NCBI GenBank assembly: GCA_037176705.1
Contig: CM073890.1
Location: forward strand, 102,104,591 to 102,168,590
Direction of reading: 5' to 3'
Length of the DNA stretch: 64,000 nucleotides
Source of the DNA: Molossus alvarezi
Lineage: Eukaryota; Chordata; Mammalia; Chiroptera; Molossidae
The notes beneath the pieces are model-generated. The model did no database searches, had not been told where the DNA came from, and was given only the letters and a program-made list of their open reading frames with translations. Every line of letters starts with the position of its first letter. Positions within the stretch are counted from its first letter, which is position 1. Of this stretch, positions 21,589 through 34,934 are shown piece after piece. The translations under genes were made by a program, and so were the position numbers.

Positions 21589-23140
21589 GCTTTAGTGTGT
21601 CCTTAAAAATGAAAATATTAAGAAACCCTTCCAACAATTTAAATGTTATGCCAAGATATACTATTTTACACAACTATACCAAATTATGCTCTATAAAATA
21701 AGCTTATGTAAACCAAGTGAATAAATCAAATTTGTTGTAAACATGTCCACTATGATTAGGTTTGTTCAATGATCATTAGGAAACATTCCTTTTTCGGGGA
21801 CCATGGCTTTTACTGCTGAGGGCACATTTGTTTCGGCTTCTGCAGGGTTAAATGCCTCCTGCAAATGATCCTATCCCCTTTCTCCATCCTTGACTTGGGG
21901 TTCTCAGCCAGCTACTTTGCAAGCCAAAGATATTTATTGTTTCTTTCAGCAGAACTGGTTCTGAATGGCACTCAGACAAAAGCTGATCCAGATAAAGGTG
22001 ACAAATTGTTGCTGAATGGGCCCCTGTAAACATTAAGGAGGAGGGAATCAACATTTTTGGATGGGAGGTCAGAAAATGGTGCTCAAGGATGGCTGTCCTT
22101 GCCATTCTTGAAAGAGTAATAAAAATAATGTTATATAAAAATAACATTTTTGTTTAAAGGGATTTAAGAAAGTTAATACCTAATGGTTTAACTCACAAGT
22201 AATAGTAACTAGATAAGAGAGGGACACATGTTATGCATTTTTCTTCGTTTGTTCTACAGAAAGTGAAGATAAAAAAATAAGAGTATAAATAATATAATCT
22301 GTTACTGAGAATACTATGAGGCATTTACAGTTATTTGGAAGTACCTGAATTCCTGACCAAATGTTCTGAAAGTCTTCAAGTTTCAAGAAGGTTATTATGA
22401 CTTTGTTTTGAGTCCGGACTAGCTGACCTGAAACGAAACAAAGATGTAGAAATGACATCCACACCTCTTGATTGGTATCATTAAAGTAATATTTTTTTTT
22501 CATGCCAGAGGACAAAGTGAGAGACCTCCTTGAGATTACTATGCTCTTGGGAGCTGAAACTGTCTTCTAATGAGAACACAATGCTTGTAGTTTTAAAAAA
22601 GGCACCAGTTAGCATTTGGTATATGGTTTAAAACACATTTTCTGCTCTGAATATACAAAGGGGAAAGGAAAGAGCTGAGAGAGAAGTCAAAATAGTGCAT
22701 GCTAATTGAAGAGAGGATAGAAAATTGAGATTGTGTATGTGCACAGGTATGTATGTGTAAATATGCATCTGTGCATGGGAATTGTAGTGCTTAACAAAAA
22801 CCTTGTGATTTATTGCAATGCATGTCACACTGGAAGCTGCCATCTACGAGTAATTGGCAGGAAAATAGTAGAATGGTAAGTGTCAGAAATTTAAAGTTGT
22901 TTTTCCTTTTAAGTAAGTGTAATTCTTGTAGAATTTGCTCCAGCAAAAATAGCTTTATTAGAGCTGCAAATATCTTCACAATATATTTAAAGGGATTATG
23001 TAAATTTTGTTTGAACATTACCATTGGAAGTATTATTAAGAGCCCTGGATTGTTTCTCTCTGTCTCTCTGTTTTAGACTGAGCTTCCCATCCATCCCGAA
23101 GTGAATTGGTTGTGTCAGAGATATCTGTATACATTATCCA
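21589..23140. other. Non-coding, no repeat or gene recognised
   Basis: Moderate composition without simple repeats. The part 21780-22140 has an open frame of 99 residues on the minus strand without a domain; I do not call it a gene. Confidence 0.45.
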
Positions 23141-23152
23141 AAAGAGTTTCTG

Positions 23153-23379
23153 TCTGGCCGGTGTGGCTCAGTGGTTGAGCATCGACCCATGCACCAAGAG
23201 GTCGCAGGTTTGATTCCCAGTCAGGGCACATGCCCAGGTTGTGCCCAGTCCCCAATCGGGGGCATGCAGGAGGTGGCCATTCGATGTCCTCTCTCATCAA
23301 TGTTTCTGTCTCTCTCTCTTTCTCACTTCTCCTCTCTCTAAAAATCAATTTTAAAAAAGAAAAAACTTAAAAAAAAAAA
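23153..23379 (+). mobile_element. VES SINE
   Basis: TCTGGCCGGTGTGGCTCAG head, GACCCATGCACCAAGAGGTCG and B box GGTTTGATTCCC, with a poly-A tail. Weak TSD AAAGAGTTTCTGT against AAAGAGCTTGTGA. Confidence 0.93.
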
Positions 23380-23394
23380 AAAGAGCTTGTGATG

Positions 23395-24039
23395 CTTATG
23401 TTCATATATAAGTGAGCACCTTCTTACTTCTGGCTTTCTCTCTCCCACTGTAGCATCACAGTTCTAGCTCAACATTGTCAAGGAGTCCTATTTTCAGGAG
23501 GCAGTGGAATTTTGGAGATGTAACCCCCTCCACTTCATACTGATCTTAAATTTTGAAAACAGTAATGGTTGATTAAGTACTTTGTCTGGATTGGAACATT
23601 GTAAATATTTTTAGACTTGAATCTTAAATTTAGAATCAACATTTGGTCTCATTCTTTCAGTTGTAAAGTACGTATGATATAAAACACTTAATATCAGATG
23701 TGTCATGAACTACAGTACGATGTTGCACAGAAAAGACGGCATTGTTCTTTGTTTCAACTCCTCACCAGGCTCCTGGGAGGAAGCAGCCTGAGAATTAGTG
23801 ATGAGCAGTGGGCGCTGCGTGTCAGCCACGTGGGGAGGTGTAGGAGCAGGGAGGCAGCGCCTGCATTTGTCTAGAGAGGGAACTGGACCCTGGCTCGCTG
23901 CCTGTGCATATCGTGATTAGACGTTTGAGAACGAGTGTGGGACGGGTGAACACGTGCTGGAAGGTGACTCTAGGCATAACCTTTGTAAAGAATTCTACGT
24001 TGATATCTATGTAGGGTGACATGAAGAGTGATGAGAGAT
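23395..24039. other. Non-coding; moderately GC-rich around 23780-23960
   Basis: Nothing recognised. The 23780-23960 stretch holds several CpGs (GCGCTGCGTG, CACGTGG, CAGCGCC) but no promoter element. Confidence 0.4.
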
Positions 24040-24350
24040 GAGTGTGGAAGGCCACCTGAGGGTCCTCAAATGCCACTCAAGTAGGTTTGGACTTCATCCT
24101 CTAAGGACTAGGGTGAGAAAAGGATTTAAAGTAGGAAACCAGCAGAAAAACAATTTTAATCATTTGCTAGCAGATGATGAAAAGTAAGCCAAGACTGGCA
24201 GTGGGGATGGAGAAAATGTGATAAAATTGGAAAAAATCTATATCAAAGGTCAACTCAATACAACTTGGTGACTGAATAATGAGTTTTCATTAGTTTAAAG
24301 ATAAGGAAAGAATTCTAGGATAGTCTCAGCTTTCTGAGTTAGATAAATCC
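24040..24350 (+). repeat. Ancient mammalian interspersed repeat (family not named)
   Basis: GTTTGGACTTCATCCTCTAAG, AGAAAAGGATTTAAAGTAGG, GGCAGTGGGGATGGAGAAAA and CAACTTGGTGACTGAATAATG follow the order of the same ancient family as the 19560 and 39085 copies. Confidence 0.55.
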
Positions 24351-24638
24351 AGATTTAGAAATATCTGGATTTGCGTTACATATATGTATATATTTTTGCA
24401 ATCCTAGAGAATGGATAAATCATGCTTTTATTTATTGCACAAATTAAGAAACTATTGAGATAATGTCCCAAGAATCAGAAAAATGAAAATTCAAAATGTC
24501 ATTTTTTATTACTAATTAAAATGCAAAGTTAAATATGATGCCAAATGAATCTTCAAGGGTTATCACCTCCTGACTTAAACTGGCTCACCCACACATCAGA
24601 TCTTAGCTCCAAATGGACAAGAAAGGGCTTCCTCTGTG

Positions 24639-24652
24639 CCCCCCCCCCCCCC
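24639..24652. repeat. C14 homopolymer
   Basis: Fourteen consecutive C; length likely variable. Confidence 0.9.
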
Positions 24653-24901
24653 GCAAGCCGATGACATACTGCATTGCAGGATAACAAAGTAAAACATCCC
24701 TACTCTACAGGCAAGTAGAATTCTTAAAAACAAAATGAAACAAAAACTTCAGTATTTATTAAATTATGCACACACACATGCACATATACATACATTCACA
24801 AATATATGTGGTTTATATAGAAGTATGGTTTTATATAAAATATGCAGAAATGTCAATACATATGTTTCTATATAGGTATATTTGGTTTTAATTTTAAATA
24901 C

Positions 24902-25094
24902 TTTTTTTTTTTATTGATTTTAGAGAGTGAGGAAGGGAGAGGGAGAACGATAGAAATGTTGATTGGCCACCTCCTGCATGTCCCCCACTGGAGATCGGGC
25001 CCACAACCTGGGCTTGTGTCCTGACCAAGAATTGAACTGGTGACCTCTTGGTGCATGGGTTGACACTCAACCACTGAGCCACACCAGCTGGGCA
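24902..25094 (-). mobile_element. VES SINE, perfect 14-bp TSD
   Basis: TTATTGATTTTAGAGAGTGAGG at the tail side and CCACTGAGCCACACCAGCTG at the head. TGGTTTTAATTTTA is identical at 24883-24896 and 25095-25108. Confidence 0.95.
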
Positions 25095-25244
25095 TGGTTT
25101 TAATTTTATTAGATGATATACGAATTGTCATTTTATTATTTTGGCATCAGTATTCTGATATAAGAAAAGTTCATTGTAATAATATACTTAAAATTTAACA
25201 GCTATGTTTATATAACATAAACATGGAGATATTTATCTTCAAAT

Positions 25245-26432
25245 ATCTCCTCAGGCAAGGGAAACAAAAGAAAAAATAAACAAATGGGATTACATCAAAC
25301 TAAAAAGAAAAAGAAACCATTAACAAAATGAAAAGTGAACCCACTGGGTGGGAAAAGGTATTTATCAATGATACATCTGATAAGGGGTTACTTTCCAAAA
25401 TATATATATATATATAAATATATATATAAAGTATACAACTCAAAACCAGGAAGACAAAGAGCTCAATTGAAAAACGGGCAAAGGACTTGAGTAGACACTT
25501 TTCCAAAGAGCACATACAGTTGGCTAATACTCATATGGAAAAATGCTCTGTGGCACTAATCATCAGAGAGATGCAAAAAAGAACTACAATAAGGTATCCC
25601 CTCACACATGTCAGAATGACTCCTATCAGTAAATCAGCAAACAACAAAGGCTGGTGGGGATGTGGAGAAGAAGGAACCCCCGTGTTCTCTTGGTGGGAAT
25701 GCAGACTACCACAGCCACTGCGGAAAACAGTATGGAGTCTCCTCAAAAAATTAAAAATGGAACTGCCTTTAACCCAGTGTTCCAATGTCTGGAATACACC
25801 CTAAGAAACCCAAAGCACTAATTCAAAAGAATATACGCATCCCTATGTTCATTAGAGTGTTATTTACAATAGCCAATATCTGGAAACAGCCCACAGCCCG
25901 TCAGTAGATGAGTGAATAAGAAAGCGGTGGCACATTTACACAATGGAATACAACATGGCCATAAAATAAAAGGAAATTTTATCCTTTGCTTCAGCATGGA
26001 AAGACCTGGAGATTATTTTGCTAAGGGAAGCAAGCCAGTCAGAGAAAGATAAATACCATATGAGCTTTTATATGTGGAACCTAATGAACAAAATATACTA
26101 ACAAAAGAGAAACAGAGGCATGGATACATAGAACAGATTGATAGTTGTCAGAGGAGAGGGAGTTGGCGGACTGAACGAAAGAAGGTGAAAGATTAATCAA
26201 AAAACATATATACATAACACATAGATCCAGACAACAGTGTGGTGATAGCCAGAGGGATGGGGCGCAGGGTAGGTGGAGGTGGGCAAAAGGGTGGGGGGAA
26301 CAGGGAAAGAGACATTGCTTGGGGTGGTGGGTGCATGATGCAGTGTGCAGGTGGTGTTTTATTGAGTGGTACATTTGAAACATGTATGGTTTCACAAGCC
26401 AATGTCACCCTAATAAACTCAAGAAAAAAATT
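25245..26432 (+). mobile_element. 5'-truncated L1 (ORF2 C-terminus and 3' UTR)
   Basis: Begins in the ORF2 C-terminal domain. The frame at 25487-25804 contains [20 protein letters not shown] and [19 protein letters not shown], typical of the L1 ORF2 C-terminus, then decays. The 3' UTR has a G-rich tract (26252-26315) and ends AATAAACTCAAG plus A7. An (AT)n expansion interrupts it at about 25397-25428. 5' truncation is the usual outcome of L1 insertion. Confidence 0.9.
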
Positions 26433-27249
26433 TTTGAGTAATTTTGAATAATGGTAGTGTGTTTTTCAACCTTACTATAACCTGAAATAACTTTTAAATG
26501 CATTTCACTGAGTTCTATGCATCTATAGTTATATATAAATTGATATATTAAAGAAGTACAATGTAATTTTCATGTCACATTGATAATAAAATTGAAGCCT
26601 TTTAAATATATTGTTTTAAAATGTTACATTGAATTCCGCAAACTCCTACACTACCTCTTACATTTCAATTTGAACTTGTAACTGTATGTTCTCTTAATTT
26701 TGTGATTGGTATTACCACCCACATTTTTTCAATTAGGAAACTGAGTAAAGGATTCATCATATGCAAATGTTGTTGACTTTTTATGTTGTAACTAACTTTT
26801 CTAAACTGAATCAACACAGTTGGATAGACATATTATTGTTGGTATACATACATAACAACAATGACAAAAATTCCCTGAGATTTTGGAACAGTTTTCATTT
26901 ATTAAATAGATTTTTAAAAGCAAAAATCACTTGTCTTTGTAAAAAGTTCTGTTACCAAGATTCCAGTTAATTGTAATTGAAATATGAGTATAGATAGAGC
27001 TGCCTTCCTAATCGCTTATCTATCAGTGGTTGGATCTAAATAAGGATGGAATTTCAAAATGTTTATAATATATGTTTTCATACATAAGAAATGCATGAAC
27101 TTTGCCTCAGTTTTTATTTTTCTTTCAAGTCTTTCCTGGCATATTCATCTCTTTCCTGTTTTTTAATTCTTTTCTGTGTGTTCTCATCAATTCCTACAAT
27201 GCACTTCTTGGTGTTTTTCATTATTTCACTCATCCTTGTCAATCTTACT
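26433..27249. other. AT-rich non-coding DNA
   Basis: No gene or recognised repeat. Confidence 0.55.
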
Positions 27250-27281
27250 TATTGTTTTGGGTTGGATTTTGTCCCCACCCT

Positions 27282-27322
<41 letters not shown>

Positions 27323-27420
27323 TTTTTTTTTTTTTCTAACTCCAGGTACCTATGAATGTGGACTTATTTAGAAATAGAGTCTTCCCAGACATAATCAAGT
27401 CAAGTTATGATCAAGTAGGT
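27250..27420 (+). mobile_element. MLT1-type LTR fragment split by a (GT)n expansion
   Basis: GTTTTGGGTTGGATTTTGTCC matches the MLT1 5' end. (GT)18 then T14 follow, and the LTR resumes with CAGGTACCTATGAATGTGGAC, TTATTTAGAAATAGAGTC and ATAATCAAGTCAAGTTATG. Confidence 0.75.
27285..27320. repeat. (GT)18 microsatellite
   Basis: Eighteen uninterrupted GT units followed within two bases by T14. Both lie inside the MLT1 fragment. Confidence 0.97.
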
Positions 27421-29285
27421 CATTTTGCCTTTATTCATGCTACCATTTTTAAGACAAAACTTTTCAAATAAGTTATGTTTATTATTTAAGTATATTGCTA
27501 AATAAAGATTCTAAAAGAAGTTATCAATTTTATTTCATTCTAAAACATAATATAAATTAATCTAGATAAAAACAGTGGCTCTAGATAATGAGTCTTTTCA
27601 CAGGTCAAGATATCCCTTCTGTTTGTTTCTATAGAGACAAGTTTGAGTTTCCTCGTTGGCAATTATTTTCAGTAATTGTTTCTAACAGTCTCAGAAGTGG
27701 AAATGTAGAGGGGATGCACTTACTGAATACTTTGATTAAAGATTCACAACCAATTTAGAAAAATAATATAAAACTTAAGTTTGAAGACCCATTTCAGTAA
27801 TGTGCTAAACCATTAATGGAACATTCAGGTTGATTTATAAAGTAATACTTCAGAGTTCCTAAAATTTGCTTCTTAATAAACAGCAAAAACAAATATTTGC
27901 AATTCTAAAGACATTTTTGCATTCAGCATTAGTTTTATCACACAAAAAAATTGTACCTTATATTTATAATCAATGGTTTGTATTGTCATTTTCTAAATTA
28001 TAAATTTTGACAACGAACGCTTTCATTTTGATTGGAAAATTTTAATGCTTATTGGGACACAATATGAATGATGGGTTCGTGACAATCAATTCGTAGTATA
28101 TTTCTTCTGAATAGATTTCTTAATCTAGTAATTGTATTATTAATGCAGAAACTAATCATTTTATCTTTAGTTCTAAAATTTTAATATTATTTAGAATTTA
28201 TAATAACATTGAATATATTGTCAGACAGTTCATCCCTGACAAAATAAATTCCAAATTTTTGATTCATTGAATTGAATAAAAATATCAATTCATTAGTGAA
28301 ATTTACTTCATTCATTTTTTATTAGAAGCACATGATGATGGTAAGAGCTTTATTTGACCATAGTTTTTCAGCTACAAAACTAGAACATTTACAATAGGTA
28401 TCACCTCGTTTTTTTCTCTATGTGAAATTAAGTATTAGATTTTTTAAAAGAAAAAAATTTCACTTAGAAAATCAGTAACTTGGTCTGAATAAAAAGTAAA
28501 AAGTCTTGCTTAACTGGATAATATGCAAACATATCTTCTGTGGCTAGAATTTTTTAAATTGTCCCTATTGAGAATAAACTTCTCAAAAATACTAACTTTT
28601 AATGTAGACACTAATATATCTAGTTTCTTTAGGCTTTTATGTCATTAAGGTATCAGTATGGCACCCAAGACAGATGATCAATATCAATAAAGATACTATG
28701 CAGATAAAATGTTCAACATTGACTTTCTCAGGAAGCAAATTTAGTATTTAATTTTCCATTTGACATATACTTTAACTTTAATGGATTAATTGCTACTAAA
28801 ATATTTATTGAAACAAAATTTCAAACTCATTCCTAACCATAAAATAATGAAAATTCAGCATATACAATAACTGACAAAGCAACATAGTAAGAGTATTTAG
28901 ACTATTCTCTTCATATTGCACAGGAACAAAGGTTATCTACTATTAGCAGTACATATTTTCTGTTTATCTAATGGATGATTTTTCTATTTTTCATTAGCTT
29001 TCATTAACTGGCAACAAAAAGACTTGCAGGGCACTAAAGCAGCCATGACATATTGTTTTGGACAAATGACTAGCAAAGAAAAAACAGTTGTGTGGAATAA
29101 TTGTCCCTCTACAACCAGAAGATGGAAGGCCCTGACTACTCTTACTACTTATGCTTAGGAGCTGTTTTTTGATTTTTATTTACTTATTTATTTTTATTAT
29201 TGAACATCCTCATGCTATGCTTGAAAAAATTGGTCATTCTAATTAATTGGGAAAGTTTTAAGAAAAGAGATGAATTATCACTCAG
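27421..29285. other. Very AT-rich unique DNA, no gene
   Basis: About 1.9 kb without a recognised transposon, unusual for this window. No frame of note. Confidence 0.5.
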
Positions 29286-30132
29286 AAATTAAATTGGGGA
29301 TTCCAAAATGGCAGCAGAGTAAATGGAAGCTATACAGACCATTTCCCAGGACCAAACTGAAATAATAACTAAAATAAAGACAAATCATCATGAAAAAGCA
29401 ATGGAAAAGTAGCTGGAGAGGACTCATATAACCAGGGACAGGTAAAAAGGACACTGAATCGAGCCTAGTAGATCTGCGGAGGTGCGAGAGGGTGGGTTGG
29501 GGGCCCAAAGACAGCAGTTGTTTAGTTGTGAGGAGCTCCCTTGGGGTTAAAATCCCAAGCAAGCTCCACAGCACAGAGGGCCAGGATAGAGCACTAAATT
29601 AACTACAGCCACTCACCTTGGGCTCTGGCAGAGGGAGGATGGGCTGGACTGGAACTATGCAAGGACACTCCAGATTTGGAAGGTGCTCAGAGTTTTTAGC
29701 TGAGTCACAGCCACACAAACAGTGGCCACCTTGATCTGGAAGCCCTTCTCGGAACTCTGCAGAGAAGCAGCAGTCCTTGGAAATTTAACCCCACCCAGCT
29801 TGGCCAGAGAAATGCAAACTGATGCTTAGTAACAACCAGCATCTGCCCCACCCTGGGGAAATCCTCCTAGGCTGAACACCTGAGGGCATTTTTTATTCAA
29901 CTGAGGGATACAATCCAAGGCTCATCAAGTAACTTAGACTAATAGCCTCCGGGCAAAAAACTGAATCTTTCCTGGGCTTTCAAATCTAAACAGGAAAGTA
30001 AGACTTGACAGTGGTGTTTAACGTAGGTCCTCCCACACACATCCAAGCCCAAGAGAAGGAGCCACAAACAGCTGAACACCAATAACCACAGGAAAAATTT
30101 GGCAGGCTCCAAAACCCACTGAGATAGTAAAA

Positions 30133-31018
30133 ATGGTGAAACAAAGAAACAAATTCCAAATAAAAGAACAAGAGAACTCTACTGAAGATGAGATAATGAA
30201 ATAGAATTAAGCAAGTTATCAGAGGTAGAGTTCAGTGAGATGATAATAAAGAAGTTCAACAGCATGAGTAAAGATATAGAAACATAGAAAACCAACCAAT
30301 TGAAAATGAAGAATAACAGAGCAGAAATAAAAAGTACAAGAGCACATTGGAAGGAATAACCAGCAAAATAGAAGAAGCTGAGGACTAGATCAGTGATTTA
30401 GAAGACATGGTAGAAAAAATTACCCAATCAGAAAACCAAAAAAAAAAAAAAAAACAACAAAAACAATTAAAGAAACAGGAAGACAGCTTAAAAAAACTGT
30501 GGGACAATGGGGAGCATAATAATATTCACATCATAGGAATTCCAGAAGAAGAAGAAACTGAGCAAAGGTTAGAGAATATATTTGAAGAAATAGTGACAGA
30601 AAATTTTCCTAACTTGATGAAGGAAAAGGGCATTCAAGTTCAAGAAGTACAGAGAACCCCAAGTAACAAGAACTCAAACAGGACCACACCAGGACACATA
30701 GTAATTAAAATGCCAAAAATAAAAGACAAAGAGAGACTCATAAAGGCAGCAAGAGATAAGCAACAGGTTACATACAAAGGAACCCACATAAGGATATCAG
30801 GTGATTACTCAATAGATACATGACAAGCCAGAAGGAAATGGCAAGAAGTAATCAAGGTAATAAAACACAAGGATCTGAATCCAAGACTACTCTATCCAGC
30901 AAGGCTATTATTCAAAATAGAAGATCAAATAAAGAACTTCCCAGACAAAAAAAAAAAGCTAAGGGAATATATTAGCAAGAAACCAGCACTGCAAGAAATG
31001 TTAAAAGGACTGCTGTAA
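30133..31018 (+). pseudogene. L1 ORF1 (RNA-binding protein) pseudogene
   Basis: ORF1p is the trimeric, RNA-binding chaperone of the L1 particle. The start ATG (MVKQRNKFQIKEQENS) is present, but a stop follows after 23 codons. The frame open at 30407-30823 keeps a lysine-rich coiled-coil end, an RRM-like part (NNIHIIGIPEEEE) and the start of the C-terminal domain (GHIVIKMPKIKDKERLIKAA). It closes with a stop in DYSIDT*. The final residues ALQEMLKGLL precede the stop at 31016. Length matches the family, but several lesions inactivate it. Confidence 0.9.
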
Positions 31019-31078
31019 TTGGTAGAAGACATAAAAATATATATATAATAAATATAAAAATATAATATGTACTTATAT

Positions 31079-34000
31079 ATGGTAATAAGAACATATCAAT
31101 AATCACCTTAAATGTAAATGAATTGAATGCTTCCATAAAAAGACACAGAGTAGCTGACTGAATAAGAAATTTTGACTCATATATATGTTGTTTACCAGAG
31201 ACCCATCTCACAACAAAAGATTCACATAGGTTGAAAGTGAAGGGATGAAACAAATCTTTCAAGCAAATGGAAAGAAAAAAAAGCTGGGGTAGTAATACTC
31301 ATATATGATAAAACAGATTTCAAAATGAAGGCCAAAGCTAGAGACAAAGAAGGCCACTACATAATATTGAAAGGATCTATCTAACAGGAAGATATAACCT
31401 TGGTAAACATATGTGCACCCAATATAGGAACACCAAAATATCTTAAATTTCTTCTGGAGGACTTCAAAGGAGAAATTGACAGCAGTACAACCATAGCAGG
31501 AGACTTTGACAACCCAATGCATCACTGGATTGATCCTCTCGACAAAAAATTAAGAAGAAAACAGAGACTCTAAATGAAGCACTAGACCAAATTGATTTGA
31601 TAGATATCTACATAGAATTACACCCCAAAACTGTAGAATTCACTTTCTTCTCAAGTGCACATGGGACATTATCAAAGATAACCACAAGATAGGACACAAA
31701 CTAAGTCTCTACAAGTTCAAAAGGATTGAAATCATATCAAGCATCTTCTTAGATCACAATAGCATGAAACTAGAAATCAATTAAACAAGAACATGCAAAG
31801 GCATTTGAAAACATGTAGGCTAAATAGCATGTTATTAAACAATGAATGGGTTACCAAGGAGATCAAGGAAGAAATTAAAAACTTCCTGGAAACCAATGAA
31901 AATGAACACACAACAACTCAAAATCTATGGTATGCAGCAAAAGCAGTTCTGACAGGGAAGTTCATATCACTGCAGGCCTACCTCAAGAAACAAGAAAAAT
32001 TTCTAATAACCTCTCTAACCTCAGAACATAAAAGACTACAGAGCAAACAAAGAGAATATTGCAGAGCAAGTAGAAGAAAAGAAAGAGTAATGATCACAGC
32101 AGAAATAAACAACATAGAGACCAAAAAAAACCCCACAAAACAAAAACCCAATTCAAAAGATGAATGAAACAAAGAGCTGGTTCTTTGGAAAGATAAACAA
32201 GATTGTTGGACCCTTAGCTAGACTCACCAAGAAACAAAGAGAGAGAACCCAAATAAACAAAATCAGAACCAAAAGAGGAGAAGTAACAACTGACCCCACA
32301 GAAATACAAAGGATCATTAACAAATACTATGAACAATTATACGGCAACAAATTGGACAATCTAAGTGAAATGGACAAATTTCCAGAAACAGATAGTTTCC
32401 CAAAAAAACCGGAAAGAGATAGAAAACTTGAACAGACCAATACCAACTAAGGAAATTGAAGAGGTAATCAAGATTCTCCTAGCAAACAAAATCCCAGGCC
32501 TGGAAGCCTTCACCGGGGAGTTTTACCAAACATTCAAAGAAGATCTAACACCCATTCTCTTTAAACTATTCTAAAATATTCAAGAAAAAGGAAGACTTCC
32601 AAACTTGTTTTATGAGGCCAGCATAATTCTAATTCCAAAACCAGATAAAGACAATACAAAAAACAAAAAACTACAGGCCAATATCCCTGATGAATATAGA
32701 TGCTAAAATCCTGAACAAAATACTAGCAAATAGAATCCAGCAATACATCAAAAAAAAATTATTCACCATACCAAGTGGGATTCATCTCAGGAATGCAAGG
32801 CTAGTACAATATTTGCAAATCCATTACTGTGATAAACCACATGAACAAAACCATATGATCATATCAATAGATGCTGAAAAAGCACTCAACAAAATCCAGC
32901 ACCCATTTCTGATAAAAATACTCAGCAATGTGGGTATAGAGAGATCATATCTTGACATAATAAAGGCCATATATGAAAAATTTACAGCCAACATCATACT
33001 CAATGGGCAAAAACTAAAAGCATTTCCCTTAAGTACAGGAATAAGACAGGGATGGCCACTTTTGCCACACTAATTTAACATAGTACTAGAAGTTTTAACC
33101 ACAGCAATCAGACATGAACAAAAAATAAAAGAGATTCAGATTGGAAAGGAGGAAGTGAAACTGTCGTTATTCACAGACATGATATTCTACATAGAAAACC
33201 CTGAAGATTCCATCAAAAACCTGCTAGATTTAATAAACAAATTTGGCAAGGTAGCAGGATACAAAATTAACATCAAGAAATCATCGGCATTCTTATACAC
33301 CAATAATAAACTCACAGAAAGAGAAACTTATAAAACAATCCCATGTACCATTGTTGTAATTAAGATACCTAGTAAACTTAACCAAAGAAGTAAAGAATCT
33401 ATTTGCAGATAACTAAAGACTTTGAAAAAAAAAAATAGAGGAAGATACAAAAAAGTGGAAGCACATACCTTGTTCATGGATTGGAAAAATTAACATCATT
33501 AAAATGTCCATACTACCCAAAGCAATCTATAGATTCAATGCAATCCCAATAGAAATACCAACAACATACTTCACAGATTTAGAACAAATACTTCAAAAGT
33601 TTATATGGAACCAAAAAAGATCCCAAATAGTCACAGCATCTTGCAAAAGAATGACAAAGTAAGTGAGATCACATTACCGGATATCAGGTTATACTATAAA
33701 GCCACTGTAGTCAAAACTGCCTGGTACTGGCACAAGAACAGGCATATAGACCAGTGGAACAGAACAGAGAACCCAGAAATGGACCCAAGGCAATATGCTC
33801 AAGGAATGTTTGACACAGGTGGCAAGAGCATACAGTGGAGTAAAGACAACCTCTTTAATAAATGGTGTTGGATAAACTGGACAGCTAAATGCAAAAAAAT
33901 GAAACTAGACCATCAACTTACACCATACACAAGAATAAACTCAAAATGGATGAAAGACTTAAATGTAATTTGTGAATCCATAAAAATTCTAGAAGAAAAT

Positions 34001-34716
34001 GTAGGCAACAAAAATTCAGACATCATACGAGCAGAATTTTCATGGATACATCACCTAAGGCAACAAAAACAAAGGAAAAAAATGAACACATGGGACTACA
34101 ACAAAGTAAAAAGTTTCTGCATGGCAAAAGAAATGATCATTGAAATGGATAGGGATCCCACTGTATGGAGAGAATAATTGCCAATGATATATCAGATAAG
34201 GGGTTAATTTCCAAAATATATAGAGTACTCATACAACTCAACAAAAGGAAAAGAACCCAATTAAAAAATGGGCAGAGTACCTAAATAGACACCTCTCCAA
34301 ACAGGACATACAAATAGCCAAGAGACAGACATATGAAGAAATGCTCAACATCACTAATCATCAGAGATGCGAATTAAAACAACTATGAGTTATTACCTCA
34401 CACCTGCCTGAATGTCAGCCATCAACAAATCATCAAACAAGTGCTGACGAGGGTGTGGAGAAAAAAACACTCTGGTACACTGCTGGTGAGAATGCAGACT
34501 GGTGCAGCCACTGTAGAAAATAGTATGGTATTTTTTCTCAAAATATTAAAAATTAATTTGCCATTTGATCCAGCAATTCCACTTCTAGGAATATACCCCA
34601 AGAAGCCTGAAACACCAGTCAGAAAGAATATATATACACCTATGTTCATAGCAACACTATTTACAATCACTTTTATCTGGAAACAGCCCAAGTGTCCATC
34701 AATAGATAAGTGGATA
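31079..34716 (+). pseudogene. L1 ORF2 (endonuclease/reverse transcriptase) pseudogene
   Basis: ORF2p nicks target DNA and reverse transcribes L1 RNA at the nick. The endonuclease start ITLNVNELNASIKRHRVAD is recognisable near 31100 and the SDH-like site reads LDHNSMKL near 31755. RT blocks follow at 32690-33073 ([19 protein letters not shown] in part, [27 protein letters not shown]). At 33155 the catalytic box that should read FADD reads FTDM, so a catalytic aspartate is lost. The C-terminal portion (33605-34177 and 34441-34716) retains [20 protein letters not shown] and PFDPAIPLLGIYPKK. A VES SINE cuts the C-terminus. Many frameshifts. Confidence 0.92.
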
Positions 34717-34934
34717 TGTCCGGTCCTGTGTAGCTCAGTGGTTGAGTATTGACCCATGCACCAAGAGATTGCTGGTTCGATTCCAGGTCAGGACAAATGC
34801 CCAGGTTGTGGGCCTGATCTCCAGTGGGGGGTATGCCGGAGGCAGCCAATTGATGTCCTCTCTCATTGATGTTTCTATCTCTCTCTCCTTCTCACTTCCT
34901 CTCTCCCTAAAACTCAGTAAAGAAAAAAAAAAAA
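34717..34934 (+). mobile_element. VES SINE inserted in L1 ORF2, with TSD
   Basis: GTGTAGCTCAGTGGTTGAG head, B box GGTTCGATTCC and a poly-A tail. TSD AATAGATAAGTGGATA (34701-34716) against AATAGATGAATGAATA (34935-34950), 13 of 16. It postdates the L1. Confidence 0.95.

Noticed and set aside
29278..29574. Minus-strand frame of 98 residues in the L1 5' UTR, similar to one at 55350
   Set aside because: Antisense frame in both L1 copies; similarity reflects shared L1 DNA. The window gives no evidence of expression.
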